A DNA stretch of 64,000 nt. Origin: Pleurostoma richardsiae. Its lineage: Eukaryota; Ascomycota; Sordariomycetes; Calosphaeriales; Pleurostomataceae. A program made the translations under genes and the position numbers. Location: NCBI GenBank assembly GCA_030052745.1, contig JANBVO010000028.1, forward strand, positions 62,001-126,000. Reading direction: 5' to 3'. This document shows positions 21,301 through 33,677 of this stretch, in pieces (positions within the stretch are counted from its first letter, which is position 1; every line of letters starts with the position of its first letter). The notes under the pieces were generated by a model. It was not told the DNA's origin. It searched no databases and was given only the letters and a program-made list of their open reading frames with translations.

Positions 21301-24300
21301 TTCCGGCTATGACGAACTACCTCTACCTCACCTACAACGCGACAGAAAGCGATGTCAACTTCGATGATCACGGTGTCATGGTTCTTGGTTCTGGTGTCTA
21401 CCGTATCGGCTCGTCCGTCGAGTTCGATTGGTGCTCTGTGAGAGCTATTCGGACCCTGCGCGAGTCTGGGTTCAAGACCATCATGGTTAATTATAACCCG
21501 GAGACAGTTAGCACGGACTATGACGAAGCTGATAAGCTCTATTTTGAGAACATCAACCTGGAGACCGTGCTCGATATCTACGAGATGGAAAACGCTAGCG
21601 GTGTGCTAGGCGCTATGGGTGGCCAGACTCCGAACAACATCGCTCTTCCTCTTCTTCGTGCCGGTGTCAAGGTCCTTGGGACGTCTCCGGAGATGATCGA
21701 CAACGCGGAGAACCGCTACAAGTTCTCCCGTATGCTGGACAGAATTGGAGTCGACCAGCCAACGTGGAAGGAGTTAACCAGCTTCGAGGAAGCCAAGGCC
21801 TTCTGCCAGACCGTCTCATACCCGGTGCTGGTCCGTCCGTCTTACGTGCTCTCTGGTGCCGCGATGAACACGGTCTATTCTGAGGCAGACCTTGAATCCT
21901 ACCTGCAGCAGGCGGCGGACGTCTCGCGTGAGCATCCTGTGGTCATCACAAAGTACATCGAGAACGCCAAGGAGATTGAAATGGACGCCGTGGCCTGCGA
22001 TGGCAAGGTCGTGGGACACTTCATCTCAGAACATGTTGAGAATGCCGGTGTCCATTCCGGAGACGCAACTTTGATCCTTCCACCCCAGGATCTCGAGCGC
22101 ACTACCATCGAGAGAATTGAGGAGGCGACTCGCAAGATTGGTGCAGCCCTCAATGTGACGGGCCCCTTCAACATTCAGTTCATTGCCAAGGACAATGATA
22201 TCAAGGTCATTGAGTGCAATGTCCGGGCCTCTCGCTCATTCCCCTTCGTCTCCAAGGTCATGGGAGTCGATCTCATCGAGTTGGCCACCAAGGCGATCAT
22301 GGGCCTTCCCTTCGAGGAATACCCGACAATCGACAGGCCTGCTGATTGTGTGGGTGTCAAGGTCCCGCAGTTCAGCTTCTCGCGCCTCTCGGGAGCGGAC
22401 CCCGTCCTAGGCGTGGAGATGGCATCCACTGGTGAAGTTGCTTGCTTCGGCGCTGATAAGTACGAAGCCTATCTGAAGGCCCTAATTTCGACTGGGTTCA
22501 AGATCCCGAAGAACAACATTCTTCTGTCGATCGGATCCTATAAGGATAAGAAGGAAATGCTGCCCTCCGTTGCCAAGCTCCAGAAACTGGGCTACAAGCT
22601 GTTCGCCACAGCTGGTACCGCCGATTTCCTCCAGGAGCATGACATTCCGGTTCAGTATCTGGAGGTCCTTGGCCCTGAGGAGGACGACCAGAAGTCGGAG
22701 TATTCCCTCACGCAGCATTTGGCCAAGAACATGATTGATCTGTATATCAATCTGCCTTCGAACAACAAGTACCGCCGTCCGGCGAACTATATGAGCAAGG
22801 GATATCAGACGAGACGGATGGCTGTCGACTACCAGATCCCGCTGGTGACAAACGTCAAGAACGCAAAGATCCTAGTCGAGGCGATTGCAAGGCATTTCGA
22901 TCTGGAGGTTGGCCTCCGTGACTACCAAACCAGCCACCGCACTATCGTGCTTCCTGGCCTTGTTAATGTTGCTGCCTTCGTTCCGGGCATCGTGTACCAG
23001 CGGAGCAACGACTTGCAGACGATCTCGAAGGCGTCCATCGCTGCTGGCTTTAGCATGATTAGAATCATGCCTCTTGGCGTAGAGGGTTCGATCACGGACG
23101 TTCGGAGCCTCAAGGTTGCCCAGCAGAATGGCAAGCTCGGCGTTTACTGCGACTTCAACGTCTCGATCTCGGCTACGTCCACGAACGCCGATCAGATCAG
23201 CCAGGTGACTGGTGAGGTCGGATCTCTCTTCATTCCCTTCAACCAGCTGTCGGACAATATCAGCAAGGTCGCCGCTGTGTCAGCTCACTTCGATGCCTGG
23301 CCGAAGCACAAGCCTATCGTCACTGATGCCAAGACGACTGACCTGGCCTCCATCCTTCTCCTGGCGAATCTTTATGAGAGACGCATCCACATCACCTCAG
23401 TGAGCACGAAGGACGACATCAAGCTTATTGCTCTGAGCAAAGCAAAGGGCATGAAGGTTACTTGCGATGTGTCGATCTACTCTCTTTACCTTTCCCAGAA
23501 GGACTTCCCCGGCTGTCAGCTGCTACCGACCATTGAGGATCAGAATGCTCTGTGGCAACACCTGGATGTGATTGACGTGTTCTCCATTGGAAGTCTCCCC
23601 TACCAGCTGGCGCTCACGCTTGGGAAGGAGGCTGAGATATCGATCGGCATTGCGGATGCCTTGCCTCTCCTCTTGACGTCCGTCAGCGAAGGCAAACTGA
23701 CCATCGATGACATCAAGAGCCGACTTCACGATAATCCTATTGAGATATTCGAGCTCCATGATCAGGTTGGAACGTCCATCGAGGTGGAGATTGAGCGCCC
23801 GTACACTGTCGCCCACGAGGCCACATGGTCGCCCTTCGAGGGACGCGTTATGCGTGGTGCCGTGCAACGAGTCAACTTCCAGGACAAGGTCGTCTGCCTT
23901 GACGGGGAGCTCCTCGCCGAGCCGCCACACGGCAAGGACATGTCGACTCATAATGCTATGCCGGTGGTGCCTATGTCCCCAGCACTGAAGGCTGCAGGAC
24001 CAGACAGCCCACAAGGGAGACGGCAGTCGATCCTGTCGCCGACAAGCACCCGGCCGATCCTCAAACCGAGAGCTCTTGACACCTCGTTTGGAGCTCTTCC
24101 GACTACTGCGAAGGCGTCTGCCATGGACGAGTTTGGGGGGCCGTTGAGCTTGCAGCCGGCTGCAGGGACGTCTCTCAAGGCACTGCTTTCCCAGCCCTCG
24201 TCATTCAAGAATGCGCATGTCCTGTCTGTCACTCAGTATACACGGGCTGACCTGCATTTACTCTTCACGGTTGCTCAGGAGATGCGCACGGGTGTCCAGC

Positions 24301-25198
24301 GTGAAGGTGTGCTTGACGTCCTCCGCGGCCGGTTAATCTGCACCATGTTCTACGAGCCTTCGACCCGCACGTCTTCGTCCTTCGATGCCGCCATGCAGCG
24401 CCTCGGCGGACGGACCGTTCCGATCACAACCTCGCATTCTTCCGTGCAGAAGGGCGAGACTCTGCAGGACTCTCTGCGGACCCTCGCCTGCTATGCCGAC
24501 GCGGTGGTCCTGCGCCACCCGGATGAGAAGTCCGTCGATGTCGCCAGAAGATACTGCCCCGTACCTGTCATCAACGGCGGCAACGGCTCTAAGGAGCACC
24601 CGACGCAGGCATTCCTTGATCTCTTCACCATTCGGGAAGAGCTGGGTACCGTCCAGGGCCTGACCATTACTTTCTTGGGCGATCTGCTCTACGGACGTCC
24701 GGTCCACTCTCTCGTGTACCTCCTCCAGCACTACCAGGTCCAGGTGCAGCTTGTTTCTCCCAAGTCGCTGGCCCTCCCGCCCAAGGTTCGCGAACAGCTT
24801 GTCAAGTCTGGCCAGCTGCTCTGCGAATCCGAGACGCTGACCAACGAGATCCTGGCAAGGACCGACGTGCTGTACTGCACTCGGGTCCAGCAGGAACGCT
24901 TCCCTAGCAAGGAGGAGTATGAGAAGCATAAGGGGGCATACCGCATTGACAACGCGACGCTGAAGAATGCCAAGAGCGGAATGGTTGTTCTGCATCCCCT
25001 GCCTAGGAACGAGGAGATCGCGGAGGAGGTTGACTTCGACCAGAGGGCCGCTTACTTCCGACAGGTATGTCCCTCACTGAACATACTCCACCTCCTTTTC
25101 CCTATCATGCGTCTCGAGCGCTCAACTGACTCTATCTCTAGATGAGGTACGGCCTGTACACCAGAATGGCTCTGCTGGCTCTCGTCATGTCTCCCTAG
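18322..25198 (+). CDS. URA2: Multifunctional carbamoyl-phosphate synthase / aspartate transcarbamylase
   Basis: First two steps of de novo pyrimidine synthesis: glutamine-dependent carbamoyl phosphate formation, then carbamoyl aspartate. Exons 18322-18973, 19024-25064 and 25142-25198 (introns 50 and 77 nt, both GT-AG) give 2249 aa, close to the usual 2.2-2.3 thousand. Order of domains: glutamine amidotransferase (1 to about 440) with nucleophile Cys320 in GICLGHQ; the large synthetase with two ATP-grasp halves, starting near [20 protein letters not shown] (about 455) and again after residue 990; an MGS-like allosteric region before 1500; a dihydroorotase-like domain (about 1520-1860); and aspartate transcarbamylase with STRT at 1997-2000 and HPTQAFLD from 2076. 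The dihydroorotase-like domain reads [13 protein letters not shown] at 1527 and lacks the metal-binding HxH, as in yeast Ura2, so that activity must come from another gene. UTP feedback is expected from the family. Named pyrABCN or pyr-3 in moulds. Confidence 0.96.
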
Positions 25199-26413
25199 GA
25201 CATCGGCGCTCGCATCTGTTCATCCTGGGTGTTATGGTTGACTCGGATCCCGCCTGGCGGGTTTGCAGCAGAGATCCGACGAAGGGGCAAGGGACGAAAA
25301 AGTTGTTGATTTAGTTGCCTTTTCCTCTTGCTGTTTGCTTAGAAATCACGGTCGCATCTGCAGAGTTTCGTAGACAAGGCGTAAAGGCATTAGACCATAA
25401 ACCGGGCCCAGGCTGCCTCTCACGAGTGAATGACCTGGGGAAATACGTTTGGTATACGTATTCGTTGGATATAGATATTTTAAACTAGGAGTTTACGTGG
25501 TTTGCGTACGTTACGTTTTGTACGTACGTTTTGTTTTGGTTCCTCTATGTCGATCACCGTGATGTGTATGTGTGTGTGTGTGTGTGGTGTGTGTGTTTTG
25601 GGAGTGTGCATGAGAATGAGGTAGGTCGCCGGCGTGGAAGCCGATTCTATTTCTTCTGGACAAGGCTAGAGCGTCGATCCGAGACCGCTGGTATGCAGCG
25701 GCATCTGATTCGTCAATCAGCAAAACTCAGTGCCGGCGTCATGCGAGGCGTCTGGTGTTGTTTCCGCTTGACTAAAAAGTTCACCACTGGGAGACCCGGC
25801 GCAAAGTCACGGTCACTTGGGCATGCATATTGGCTTTATTGGTCTGGCAACGTCAAGCCTGATATTTACCTCTCTTCTCCTTCTTCTCATCTTCTTATAA
25901 CAAAATAAAAAACACAAACTTCGTCTCTCGTCTTTTCTGTCCCTGAATCTCCATACGTGTTGTGAAGAACAAAGGCAGGTTGAAGAAGTCTAGAAGCATT
26001 GAGGCCCGATTAAAAGCGAAAAGATCTCACGACTCCCCGGCTCGAGTCGCGAGACTTGGATGCGCTCCGCTACCAGCTTGACTCGTCTCGCTCCGACTAT
26101 TAGAAAGATGGCACTTCATTCCGCTGACGAGGGCAAGCTCATCTGTAAGCCATGGATTTTCCTATAGTTGCTTTCTTCATCTGTGCATGTTGATGGCGCT
26201 CGGGTTTTTGAGTCCTTCTTCCTGATCACGCATTTGACGGAGGAGAGGACTGTCCTCAGCTTCATTTCACACTCGAAGATTGTCACATCGTCTCATATCA
26301 CGTTCTCCTATTTTACTATCTCAGCCTGTGCTTCCGACAGCGTCTGGGATTTCTATCTCCGCATCAGCCACCTCATCAACACATCAGCCCCTCCTCCCTA
26401 CCCCTTCACCATC
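25199..26413. other. Intergenic region with TG microsatellite and leader of the PNP oxidase gene
   Basis: About 1.2 kb between two plus-strand genes. Contents: an A/T-rich 3' region, alternating ACGT-rich sequence (25500-25530), an imperfect TG repeat (25563-25596), and from about 25900 a CT-rich leader likely belonging to the downstream gene. A short upstream frame of 19 codons runs 26108-26167. Confidence 0.45.
25563..25596. repeat. TG dinucleotide microsatellite
   Basis: Imperfect run of alternating T and G interrupted once by A and once by GG. Simple sequence repeat in the 3' flank of the CPSase/ATCase gene. Confidence 0.9.
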
Positions 26414-27244
26414 ATGCCTGCTCTCCAGCGCCTCACCCAGCTCTCCGCACAGATCACCAACACTCCCTCCACCACCACCACTAACCGCCCCCTCCTCTTC
26501 CCAGTCGCCCCAACCGGCACCTCGGCAGTGACCCGCGCGCCCGCCGAGCAGTTCACGCAGCACGAGCTGCTCGGCCTGCGGCGGGCGGACCTGGACCCGC
26601 ACTCGCCCATCGCGCAGTTCCACGCGTGGTTCACGGCGGCGCAGCAGTCGTCCCCGCGCGTGCGGCACCCGGAGACCTGCACGCTCTCGACGGCGTCGCT
26701 GCCGTCGGGCCGCGTGTCCGCGCGCGTCGTCTACATGAAGGAGCTGGACGCCCGCGGGTTCGTCGTCTACAGCAACTTCGGCACCAGCCGCAAGGCGGCC
26801 GACCTGGCCAGCAACCCGTGGGCGGCGCTGACGTTCTGGTGGGAGGGGCTGGAGCGGCAGGTCCGCGTGGAGGGCCGCGCGGAGAGGCTGCCGCGGGAGG
26901 AGTCGCAGGCGTACTTCGACACGCGGGCGAGGGCCAGCAGGGTCGGCGCGTGGGCGAGCAGGCAGAGCCAGGTGCTGCGGCCGGTCGAGGGGGGGGACGG
27001 CGACGACGACGGGCGGGCGCAGCTGGAGGGGTGGGTGAGGGAGGCGGAGGAGCGGTTCGCGGGCAAGGGCCACGTCGCGGACGAGGAGGGCATCCCGGTG
27101 CCGGAGTTCTGGGGCGGGCTGAGGATCGTGCCGGAGAGGGTGGAGTTCTGGCAGGGCAGGGCGAGCAGGCTGCATGATCGGTTCGTGTACGACCGCGTGG
27201 AGGGGAAGGAGGGGGAGTGGACGCTGGAGAGGTTGAGCCCATAG
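26414..27244 (+). CDS. PDX3: Pyridoxamine/pyridoxine 5'-phosphate oxidase
   Basis: FMN enzyme that oxidises pyridoxamine- or pyridoxine-phosphate to pyridoxal 5'-phosphate. Single exon, 276 aa from the ATG at 26414. Seen: an extended Thr/Pro-rich N-terminus of about 55 residues, SARVVYMKELDARGFVVYSN (FMN-binding strand pair), GTSRKAADLASNPWAALTFWW, RQVRVEGRAERLP, RVGAWASRQSQVL, and the C-terminal dimerisation region with FWGGLRIVPERVEFWQG, RLHDRF and a final WTLERLSP. The frame is open 82 codons further upstream to 26168, but that part reads like leader sequence, so I chose 26414. Alternative: an exon starting ATG at 26108 could splice from a GTAAGC donor at 26145 to the acceptor before 26388 in frame, adding a short N-terminus. 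The coding region is markedly GC-rich compared with its flanks. Confidence 0.9.
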   Translation: MPALQRLTQLSAQITNTPSTTTTNRPLLFPVAPTGTSAVTRAPAEQFTQHELLGLRRADLDPHSPIAQFHAWFTAAQQSSPRVRHPETCTLSTASLPSGRVSARVVYMKELDARGFVVYSNFGTSRKAADLASNPWAALTFWWEGLERQVRVEGRAERLPREESQAYFDTRARASRVGAWASRQSQVLRPVEGGDGDDDGRAQLEGWVREAEERFAGKGHVADEEGIPVPEFWGGLRIVPERVEFWQGRASRLHDRFVYDRVEGKEGEWTLERLSP

Positions 27245-28018
27245 AGGGAGTTCAAGGAGGCAACAGTGCGGGTGCTTTCAGGCCGAGAAGATAGAACAGG
27301 AGAGTAGTTACGAGCATGGCTTGCAGAGGAGTCGTTCTGAAGATGCATATTCCGAGACGGTATGGCTATCCGAAGCTTGGGTTGTTCGCATGAGTATAGA
27401 TAGAAGCTTCCTCCGACGGACAGACACTTGGGGTTTTTTAGGAACGTGTGGTAACTCATCGGGCGGCATTCAGGTACATGATATGAAGTTATATGCAGCC
27501 TGGACGACACATCTCAAGTCCGCCATCCTCAGACGGTATCACGCACGAGCACAGAGTCAAGACACATGTGAAAAAGACCCGTAACAGAAACCCCGCCGCA
27601 GTTGCAGCATACTATTAAATACTGGGTATAACCACGCCAATGCTTGCTTGCTAAGTCTTCTGCTCGCGATTTGCTGGCCGTCTCCGAGCCAATGACACCG
27701 TGTGATGCGTTTCATAACAAAAATACCTGATGAGCCCAACTCCAACCCGAAGAAAAGCATGACAAAAACGCCGCCAGTACGCAAAATGCAGGATATGCAC
27801 CCCTTGCCCCTCCCATCTACTCTGCCATGAGTAGATAGAGAAGAAGGGCACATGATTAACTTATTATTGCAAAGATAATCCTGTTACCGCCGGTACACCG
27901 ATGCTATGCCAATGTCGTGGTTGGTTGAAATGGATATTATACGAAGAGTGTGTGGGAGGTATCAGCACACGGCCCGGTGGAGGGATGTTGAAAAGCCGGG
28001 ATGCGAAAGGAAGATCCG
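27245..28018. other. Convergent 3' intergenic region
   Basis: About 770 bp between the stop of the PNP oxidase gene (+) and the stop of the cyclin gene (-). No coding content supported. Confidence 0.45.
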
Positions 28019-29159
28019 TTAGGGGTGTGTCATGCCGTCGATGAGCCCCTCCAGCCGGGAGAAGGTCTTGTTGCGCCGATGATCCGCGCGCGGCAGGCGC
28101 AGACTCTCTTGCGTGACGGCCGGCGTGGGCGGTCCGCGGAACAGCGACGCGGGTCCGAGATTCTCCTTGCCCCTGATCATTGCCGCCAGGGACGAGGAGC
28201 AGCCATCCTCGGTAGGGGTGTCGAGGGGTGTGAGCTGCAGACCCAGGCCGATGACCCCCTTTCCGGAGCTCATGAGCGTCGCCGCCGGTGCATTCACGCA
28301 TCCCGCACGGGATCCCATCACTGTCTTACTCCCTCCTGAGGCCTGCTGCTGCGCCTGCCTACCAGCCTTCCGCATGTCGCTGAGCGCGTCGTCAATCAGC
28401 TCCCTGTCCCACAAGGGCAGAATACGCCAGTCGAGACTCTCCATGATGCATACTTCGGTGGCATTGATCTGCTCGCAGGTCCACAGATCGCGGCCCCAAT
28501 CGGAGGCGTAGTACCGCGTCGGCTCGTGGAAGTCCTCGAGGAACTTGGAGGCAATGACTAGCGCCGCCAAGATGATAACCTCCGGGTGCACCGAGTCGAT
28601 GTGCAGCTGCGGCCCCTGCAAGCACCGGTTCTGCTGCTCCGGCGTGGGAGGTCCGGCTGGGAGGGTGTGCCGCTTGTTGGGGGAGGCGAGGAAGGGGTCC
28701 CGCCGGAGGGGGCAGGTGAGCCGCCAGCTCAGAGAGAACTTGGAGCCGAGCGAGTCGAGAATGCAGACCGCCAGGGCGACGATGTCGAGAGGGAGCCGGG
28801 CGCGGCTGAGGATGGCTTGGACGAGGGGGACGGAGGGCGTGGCCAAGGAGGCGGCGGGAGGGAGGAGGTTGACAAGGTGGATTGCTGGGCCTATCGAGGA
28901 GGAAAGTCAGTAAGGAGCATGGAATGGTAAGCCAGGGGAAGCACCAACCTAGGAGATCCGACTCGAGGCATTCGCCGTCTTCCAGGCAGGATGCCGGGCT
29001 CTCGATGAAAGAGGAGTCGTCCCTTGACGATGGAGGAGGCGTAGGGAGGTTGGACAGCGGTCTGTAGGTGCTGGAGAAGTAGGCGTCGAAGTCGAAGTCA
29101 TCGTCCTCCGACATGTCTGCCCCTTTATATGGCGGCGCCATCACTGCTGCCGCTGCCAT
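28019..29159 (-). CDS. PHO85-type (Pcl-like) cyclin
   Basis: Exons 28949-29159 and 28019-28890 with a 58-nt intron (donor GTTGGT, acceptor GATAG) give 360 aa. The cyclin box covers about residues 75-210: PAIHLVNLLPPAAS, then PSVPLVQAILSRARLPLDIV, ALAVCILDSLGSKFSLSWR, VIILAALVIASKFLEDFHEP, and the helix CEQINATEVCIMESLDWRIL. This wording matches fungal Pcl cyclins that activate Pho85-type kinases controlling growth or nutrient responses. The N-terminus is acidic (SEDDDFDFDAYFSSTYRP) and the C-terminus low-complexity with TPxxTP-like sites, possible kinase targets. The first ATG (29159) is chosen; ATGs at codons 7 and 16 are alternatives. Which Pcl subtype is unclear. The donor site is weaker than others in the window. 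Confidence 0.82.
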
Positions 29160-32100
29160 GCTTCTTGCTGGCTATTGCTGCTACCAACGCTTCCGTGCCT
29201 TAGTCCAGAGCAAGCCAGTTCTCTTCTCATGACTCTTCTTCCACGATCCGCACCGAATCAGCTCTATATACAGAGGCCACAGTTCAGGACGAGCTCTTGA
29301 GGGGGGCAAGAACAATGCAGAGGTTACAGGCCGACGAGGAGACAAGGAGTCCGGGTCGTCTAGAAACGGCTCGAGCTTGTGAACAATGGCATGTAAGACG
29401 GCGGCTTATGCACGGTCACAAGCGATATATGACAGGCCAGCCGGTGTCAAGCCTGGGGGAGGGGATCCTGGGTGGTGGGCGGTGAGACGAGTGGAGGCCA
29501 GTTACGGATGGCGCAACTCCCAGGTAGCGGACAAATTCTCCGATGGAAGCTCTACAAGAGCGCCTGGCATAGAATAATGCGGATGTTTCTGGTAGGGATG
29601 ATGTCGACGACGTCTTGAGAAACGAACGAAGCGTCAGTCGGTCCTGCGTAACGAGTGTAGTAAAGGGCGTTGGCGTTATTCGTCCTCGGTCAGCGTGTGA
29701 GGGTGGGCGGCGGGCTGGATGCTGGAGATATACGAGGTGTCTTGCAAGTCTCGCGGGGATCGGATGCTTCTCTTTTGTGGCTGCCGAGCTGGATGGGGAA
29801 AGCGGCAGCAGACGAAAACGGGCTAAAAGGACAGAAAGCGACAGGAGACGGCGAGGGAGGTGAGGACGCAGGTTATTAGCAGCATCTCACGGCAGCATCT
29901 CTAGCGTCTACATATTGTTGTCCTCCTCCTTATTTTTATTATTGCCTGAGAATTGGCTGCAGGAAAGGGAGGAGGAGGAGGAAAGGTGGAGGTGGTGGAG
30001 GCGGAGATGGACAGATGGTTTCTGCGTGTGCATTCTGTGCATTCTGTGCTTCTGTGCTCGTGTGCCCCACGCCAGCACGGCCTCGAACCGGCTGGCGCTA
30101 CTGTACAGTACCTGCTCCCTGGGGGCTGCTTGGGTCCCCAGCTAGCGCTGGACGGTGCTGGGCGGTGAGCGTGCCGCGCCACGGGGCAGACTTTCTGGTG
30201 CCATCTGTGCAGCTCTTCCACCATCGCTGCATGTCCTCGGTGGGGCAGGCCCAAGATTAATGTGATGCGAAAGGGACCCTGTTGTCTGCTGTCTGACCGC
30301 TTCCCCGTTCTTGGTTCCTCTTTCGCATCAATCCACGCGTACGTGTCGTATCGCCGTATCAACAAAGGCCCGCCGCCAAGATCCCCGGTGTCGTCGAGCT
30401 TCCTTCTCAAAGGGAGGGAAGACGAAATGCCCTAGCAGAGAAGCGAAAAAGCGATGGGCAGCGTCACAGGAGCCGATCAGGCAGAGATCTGACTACCTAC
30501 ACTACGATGCTAGCTAGTGCCTTTTCTCTTACCACCTCGCAACACGAATTCCGAGCTCGAGCTCGCACACGCTGTACACAAAGAGCAGCTCGGGCGTCGG
30601 AATTTTCCACGAGACTCCGTTCCCAATGCTTCTGCCTGTCCAGAAGCCGTTCCTGTCGCTACGCCTAGACTGTGCGCCCTCGGACTCGCGGCTCTTCTGC
30701 TGTCATCATCAACGTCATCCTCACCAGATCCGCTGCTTCCGCGCAGTCCCTTCTGGAGGGCACTAAAGGACGGACTAAGACTGGAGCTCCAGGGGCGCCC
30801 CCCTGACCTGCTCTTCGGCTTCGGCTTCGGCCTCGACAAAGCTTTCAAGTGAACGGGCGCTGGAGCTTGCAGCTTTTTATAGCAGGCTAAGGGATTACGG
30901 GGTCATGATATTGGACCGTGACCCCTGAAGCAGATCGCTCGTACCTGACTTCTTGCGTCACCTGGAGTCCACAAATAATCGGAGATCCTCCAGCGTCGAT
31001 CGTCCAACTAAAACCCCGAATTGTGTGTCGTGTGCCTTGGAAGGACCCCTATTCCGGCTCTGCTCTCCGCTCTCCTTTATGTTCATGAATCGATACTTCA
31101 TCCGTACTGTTCAGTTCCTTGTTTTAGTGTCCTGTGGACCTTCCGCACGAGCCTCCCGCTGGAAAAAGATGGTGGTTCTCCACTAAGCCCTTGTTCTTTA
31201 TCCTTGAAGAAAGCCTTGCATTTCCCACCGTCTTTGCGGCTGAGCGGCGCCCCGAGCAAGGGATCGCTCGTAGAGTAGAGTTCAACAGTGACCACTGTTG
31301 CTAAGCGGAGAAGCTAGTCGGCAAGCTGCAAGGCATGATCAGGAACGCCAAGAGGAACTGAAAGGGCAGATACTTCAGCTCGGAGCCAGCCAAGCCGATT
31401 CCCCCTAACGACATGCCCGACTGCGGTATGTTGAATAGAACATGGCATCGAGGCTGAACATCCCTCGAAATACCGAAAGGTACGGAGTACATGTGATGGA
31501 CTGGTTGCATGACCGGAACGCAGTACAAGTGTATAGCTCGCCTCCTGGATTGACAATATTCAACGTAAACTCAAGACGTCGTCAGCCCCTATCTATCTAG
31601 TCGCGGTGGCTCTTCTCGGCTATGCAGAAGCAGCTCGGCTGGATATTAAGCATTCATTTGCAAGTCATATATTTCCCCAGATCTAATTCACAACTGCGGC
31701 TGGCCCGGCCGTCCCGGCTTAGTATCCGGTATATTATTACCATCGAACCACCCGGCATCTGGAAGCACTGCGATGCCGGCTCACGACCACGGCCGGAAAA
31801 CACTCGGTGTATGCCGCGCGTGTCTCTGAAAGTCGTTCTCTAGGCGGCCAGGAAGTTTCACTTACCTCGGTCCCCGAGTTCTACGGTCTTGTGTTCAAGC
31901 TCATTCGTGTCTTGAGTCTTGCTACTCGCATTATGCTTGGCCACCGGCTCTAGAATATGGGAGAGTGACGCGACTATGGCATCCTCCTGCCTGGACATTC
32001 ACTCACTAAGGACCCTACTCTTCCAACCTACTCACCGTTCTAGTCTACTACCTACACCTTCGGAAGCCGATTATCTTCTGCATATGAACGGGGTTCAACG

Positions 32101-33079
32101 ATCGGCATAGGAGGCTACTGAGTGTGTCATTTGCCCAGAAAAACATGGTACCAGCAGCGAGAGGCATGGTACGAAGAGTAGTACTCGAGGCCCTTATCAG
32201 TTAAGGAGCCCAGAACCTTTGAAGAATCCCTGGGAAAGTGAGCGAAATGTCAGGCAATTATAAAATGGAGTGTCGGGATCCGCGTCTCTATTCCTGCCAC
32301 CTGCTCGCGTCACCGCGTCTTGCATATGACAGCCTCAGCAAGACATAATATGTTACTATCAGACCAACAGGCTCTAAATTTAACGCTCACCAGCGTCTGA
32401 CTAACTGGGTTCGGGGAGGAGGAGGACGAGCTACCTTAGAAAGACGTGGCACCCGACTTGGGAGAGATATCGATGTTTGCGATTGTACTACTGTCAGTTC
32501 ATGTCCAATTAGGGCGTGTCTCGCAGCCGAGCTACTTCAGGCACAGCACTTCTCGTCGTCTTTGTTTGGGGCCTTCAAGAAACGTAAATATCTGGTATCA
32601 TATACTCGAAAGCAGCTGTTCTCTGGGGTACCTCTGGCGCATACCTGGCGCCCATCAGCTTCGGTCCCATGGGCTTCTTACACCTCAGTCATAACTTGCT
32701 ATACTCTACTCGCTGTTATTATTCCTCCTATGCAACGATCACCCTTTATCTATTACCTGCGGTTCACCACAAGATTCTTAGGCACTTTTGTCGATATCTA
32801 CCAGGGAATAACGGCTGTCAGCCCATTGTTGGTTGCATCGGACCTCAGCACAACGTACATCAAGATCGCTGGCCCTTTGTGCCTGCTGAATCGGTATAAG
32901 AGGGACAGCAGACTACCTATTGTAGGGAAATCCAGCGTGATAGGCCTGAGATGGACCCGTCCCCAGAAGAATACTGGCCTAAAGGCCCATCCACGCTTCC
33001 TATAAGATCAGAACGCTACACGAGGAAAGAAGGAGCAGAGGTGGCATTCGTATCTTGTCTGGAAGGTTTTTTCTGAGGG
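29160..33079. other. Long gene-poor region
   Basis: About 3.9 kb without a supported gene. A short frame at 30517-30852 is open on both strands but neither has ATG plus recognisable content. On the plus strand around 32590-32720, frame content such as GTSGAYLAPISFGPMGFLHL looks protein-like but is preceded by an in-frame stop and cannot be built into a gene; it may be a decayed gene fragment. The base composition is not strongly A/T-shifted, so heavy RIP is not obvious. Confidence 0.4.
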
Positions 33080-33677
33080 TGTATCGGTGGAGCTTGTCTC
33101 TCGGAAGATGAGGAAGGCCTTACCAGGGCACCCCGCGAGTTCTTCAATATGTCTTCTCAGAGGTTTACCGTTTCTGTGCTGTCCTCCTGCGATCCCAGAG
33201 GCGGGAACAACTCGAGGCTGGCTGCTCATGAGAGATCTGGAAATCACGTCTAGATCCACGACGGAGAAAGACACTGGCATCCCACTTGCAGTCATGGCCT
33301 GTTTAGCCGGCCCGACGAGACGACGAACGAATGTCTCAAGATCGTCAACAGCTTCACCAACACTTTCCCCAACGCCATCCGCTTTGATAGGAGCGAGATC
33401 TTCGACCTAGTCGGTTTCTTAGATCAGGGCTGTGTGTCATTGTGGTGTATCGTAGAGAGAGGGTGTCTCTGTCGTAGGGCTTCTACGATGAAAAGTTTGC
33501 CAAAAAGACTGCTATTCACTCCAGACTCACACCCGATATGTCCATCCCGTTTCTTTTCTTCAATGAGGGCGTCGGATACAGGCAGAGCAATACAGAGAGG
33601 ATCACAAAACTTACGGGCCCCCCTATCCAAGTCAACAGACCGAGAGCGCGTGCAGCTAGGTCGGGTTGGCGATAGTC
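33080..33677 (+). pseudogene. Decayed coding relic of unknown family
   Basis: One frame from 33080 is protein-like. It contains the ATG at 33149 (MSSQRFTVSVLSSCDPRGGN), meets TAG at 33251-33253 and continues in the same frame as IHDGERHWHPTCSHGLFSRP, then LKIVNSFTNTFPNAIRFDRS. A plausible 67-nt intron (donor GTCGGT at 33411, acceptor CGTAG ending 33477) joins FDL to GFYDEKFAKKTAIHSRLTPD and MSIPFLFFNEGVGYRQ, after which the frame stops at 33675-33677. A further protein-like piece, EGLVISGTGNFAKLE, follows in another frame at about 33700-33750. I cannot name the family. The TAG could be a CAG-to-TAG change, or the acceptor of an intron whose donor I do not see. Product probably not made intact. 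Confidence 0.4.

Noticed and set aside
26384-27175. 263-codon Arg/Leu/Pro-rich open frame antisense to the PNP oxidase gene
   Set aside because: Compositional shadow of a very GC-rich gene.
30510-30852. Overlapping frames on both strands (112 and 111 codons)
   Set aside because: The minus-strand frame begins only with TTG and the plus-strand product has no recognisable features; a TATA-like sequence near 30880 alone is not enough.
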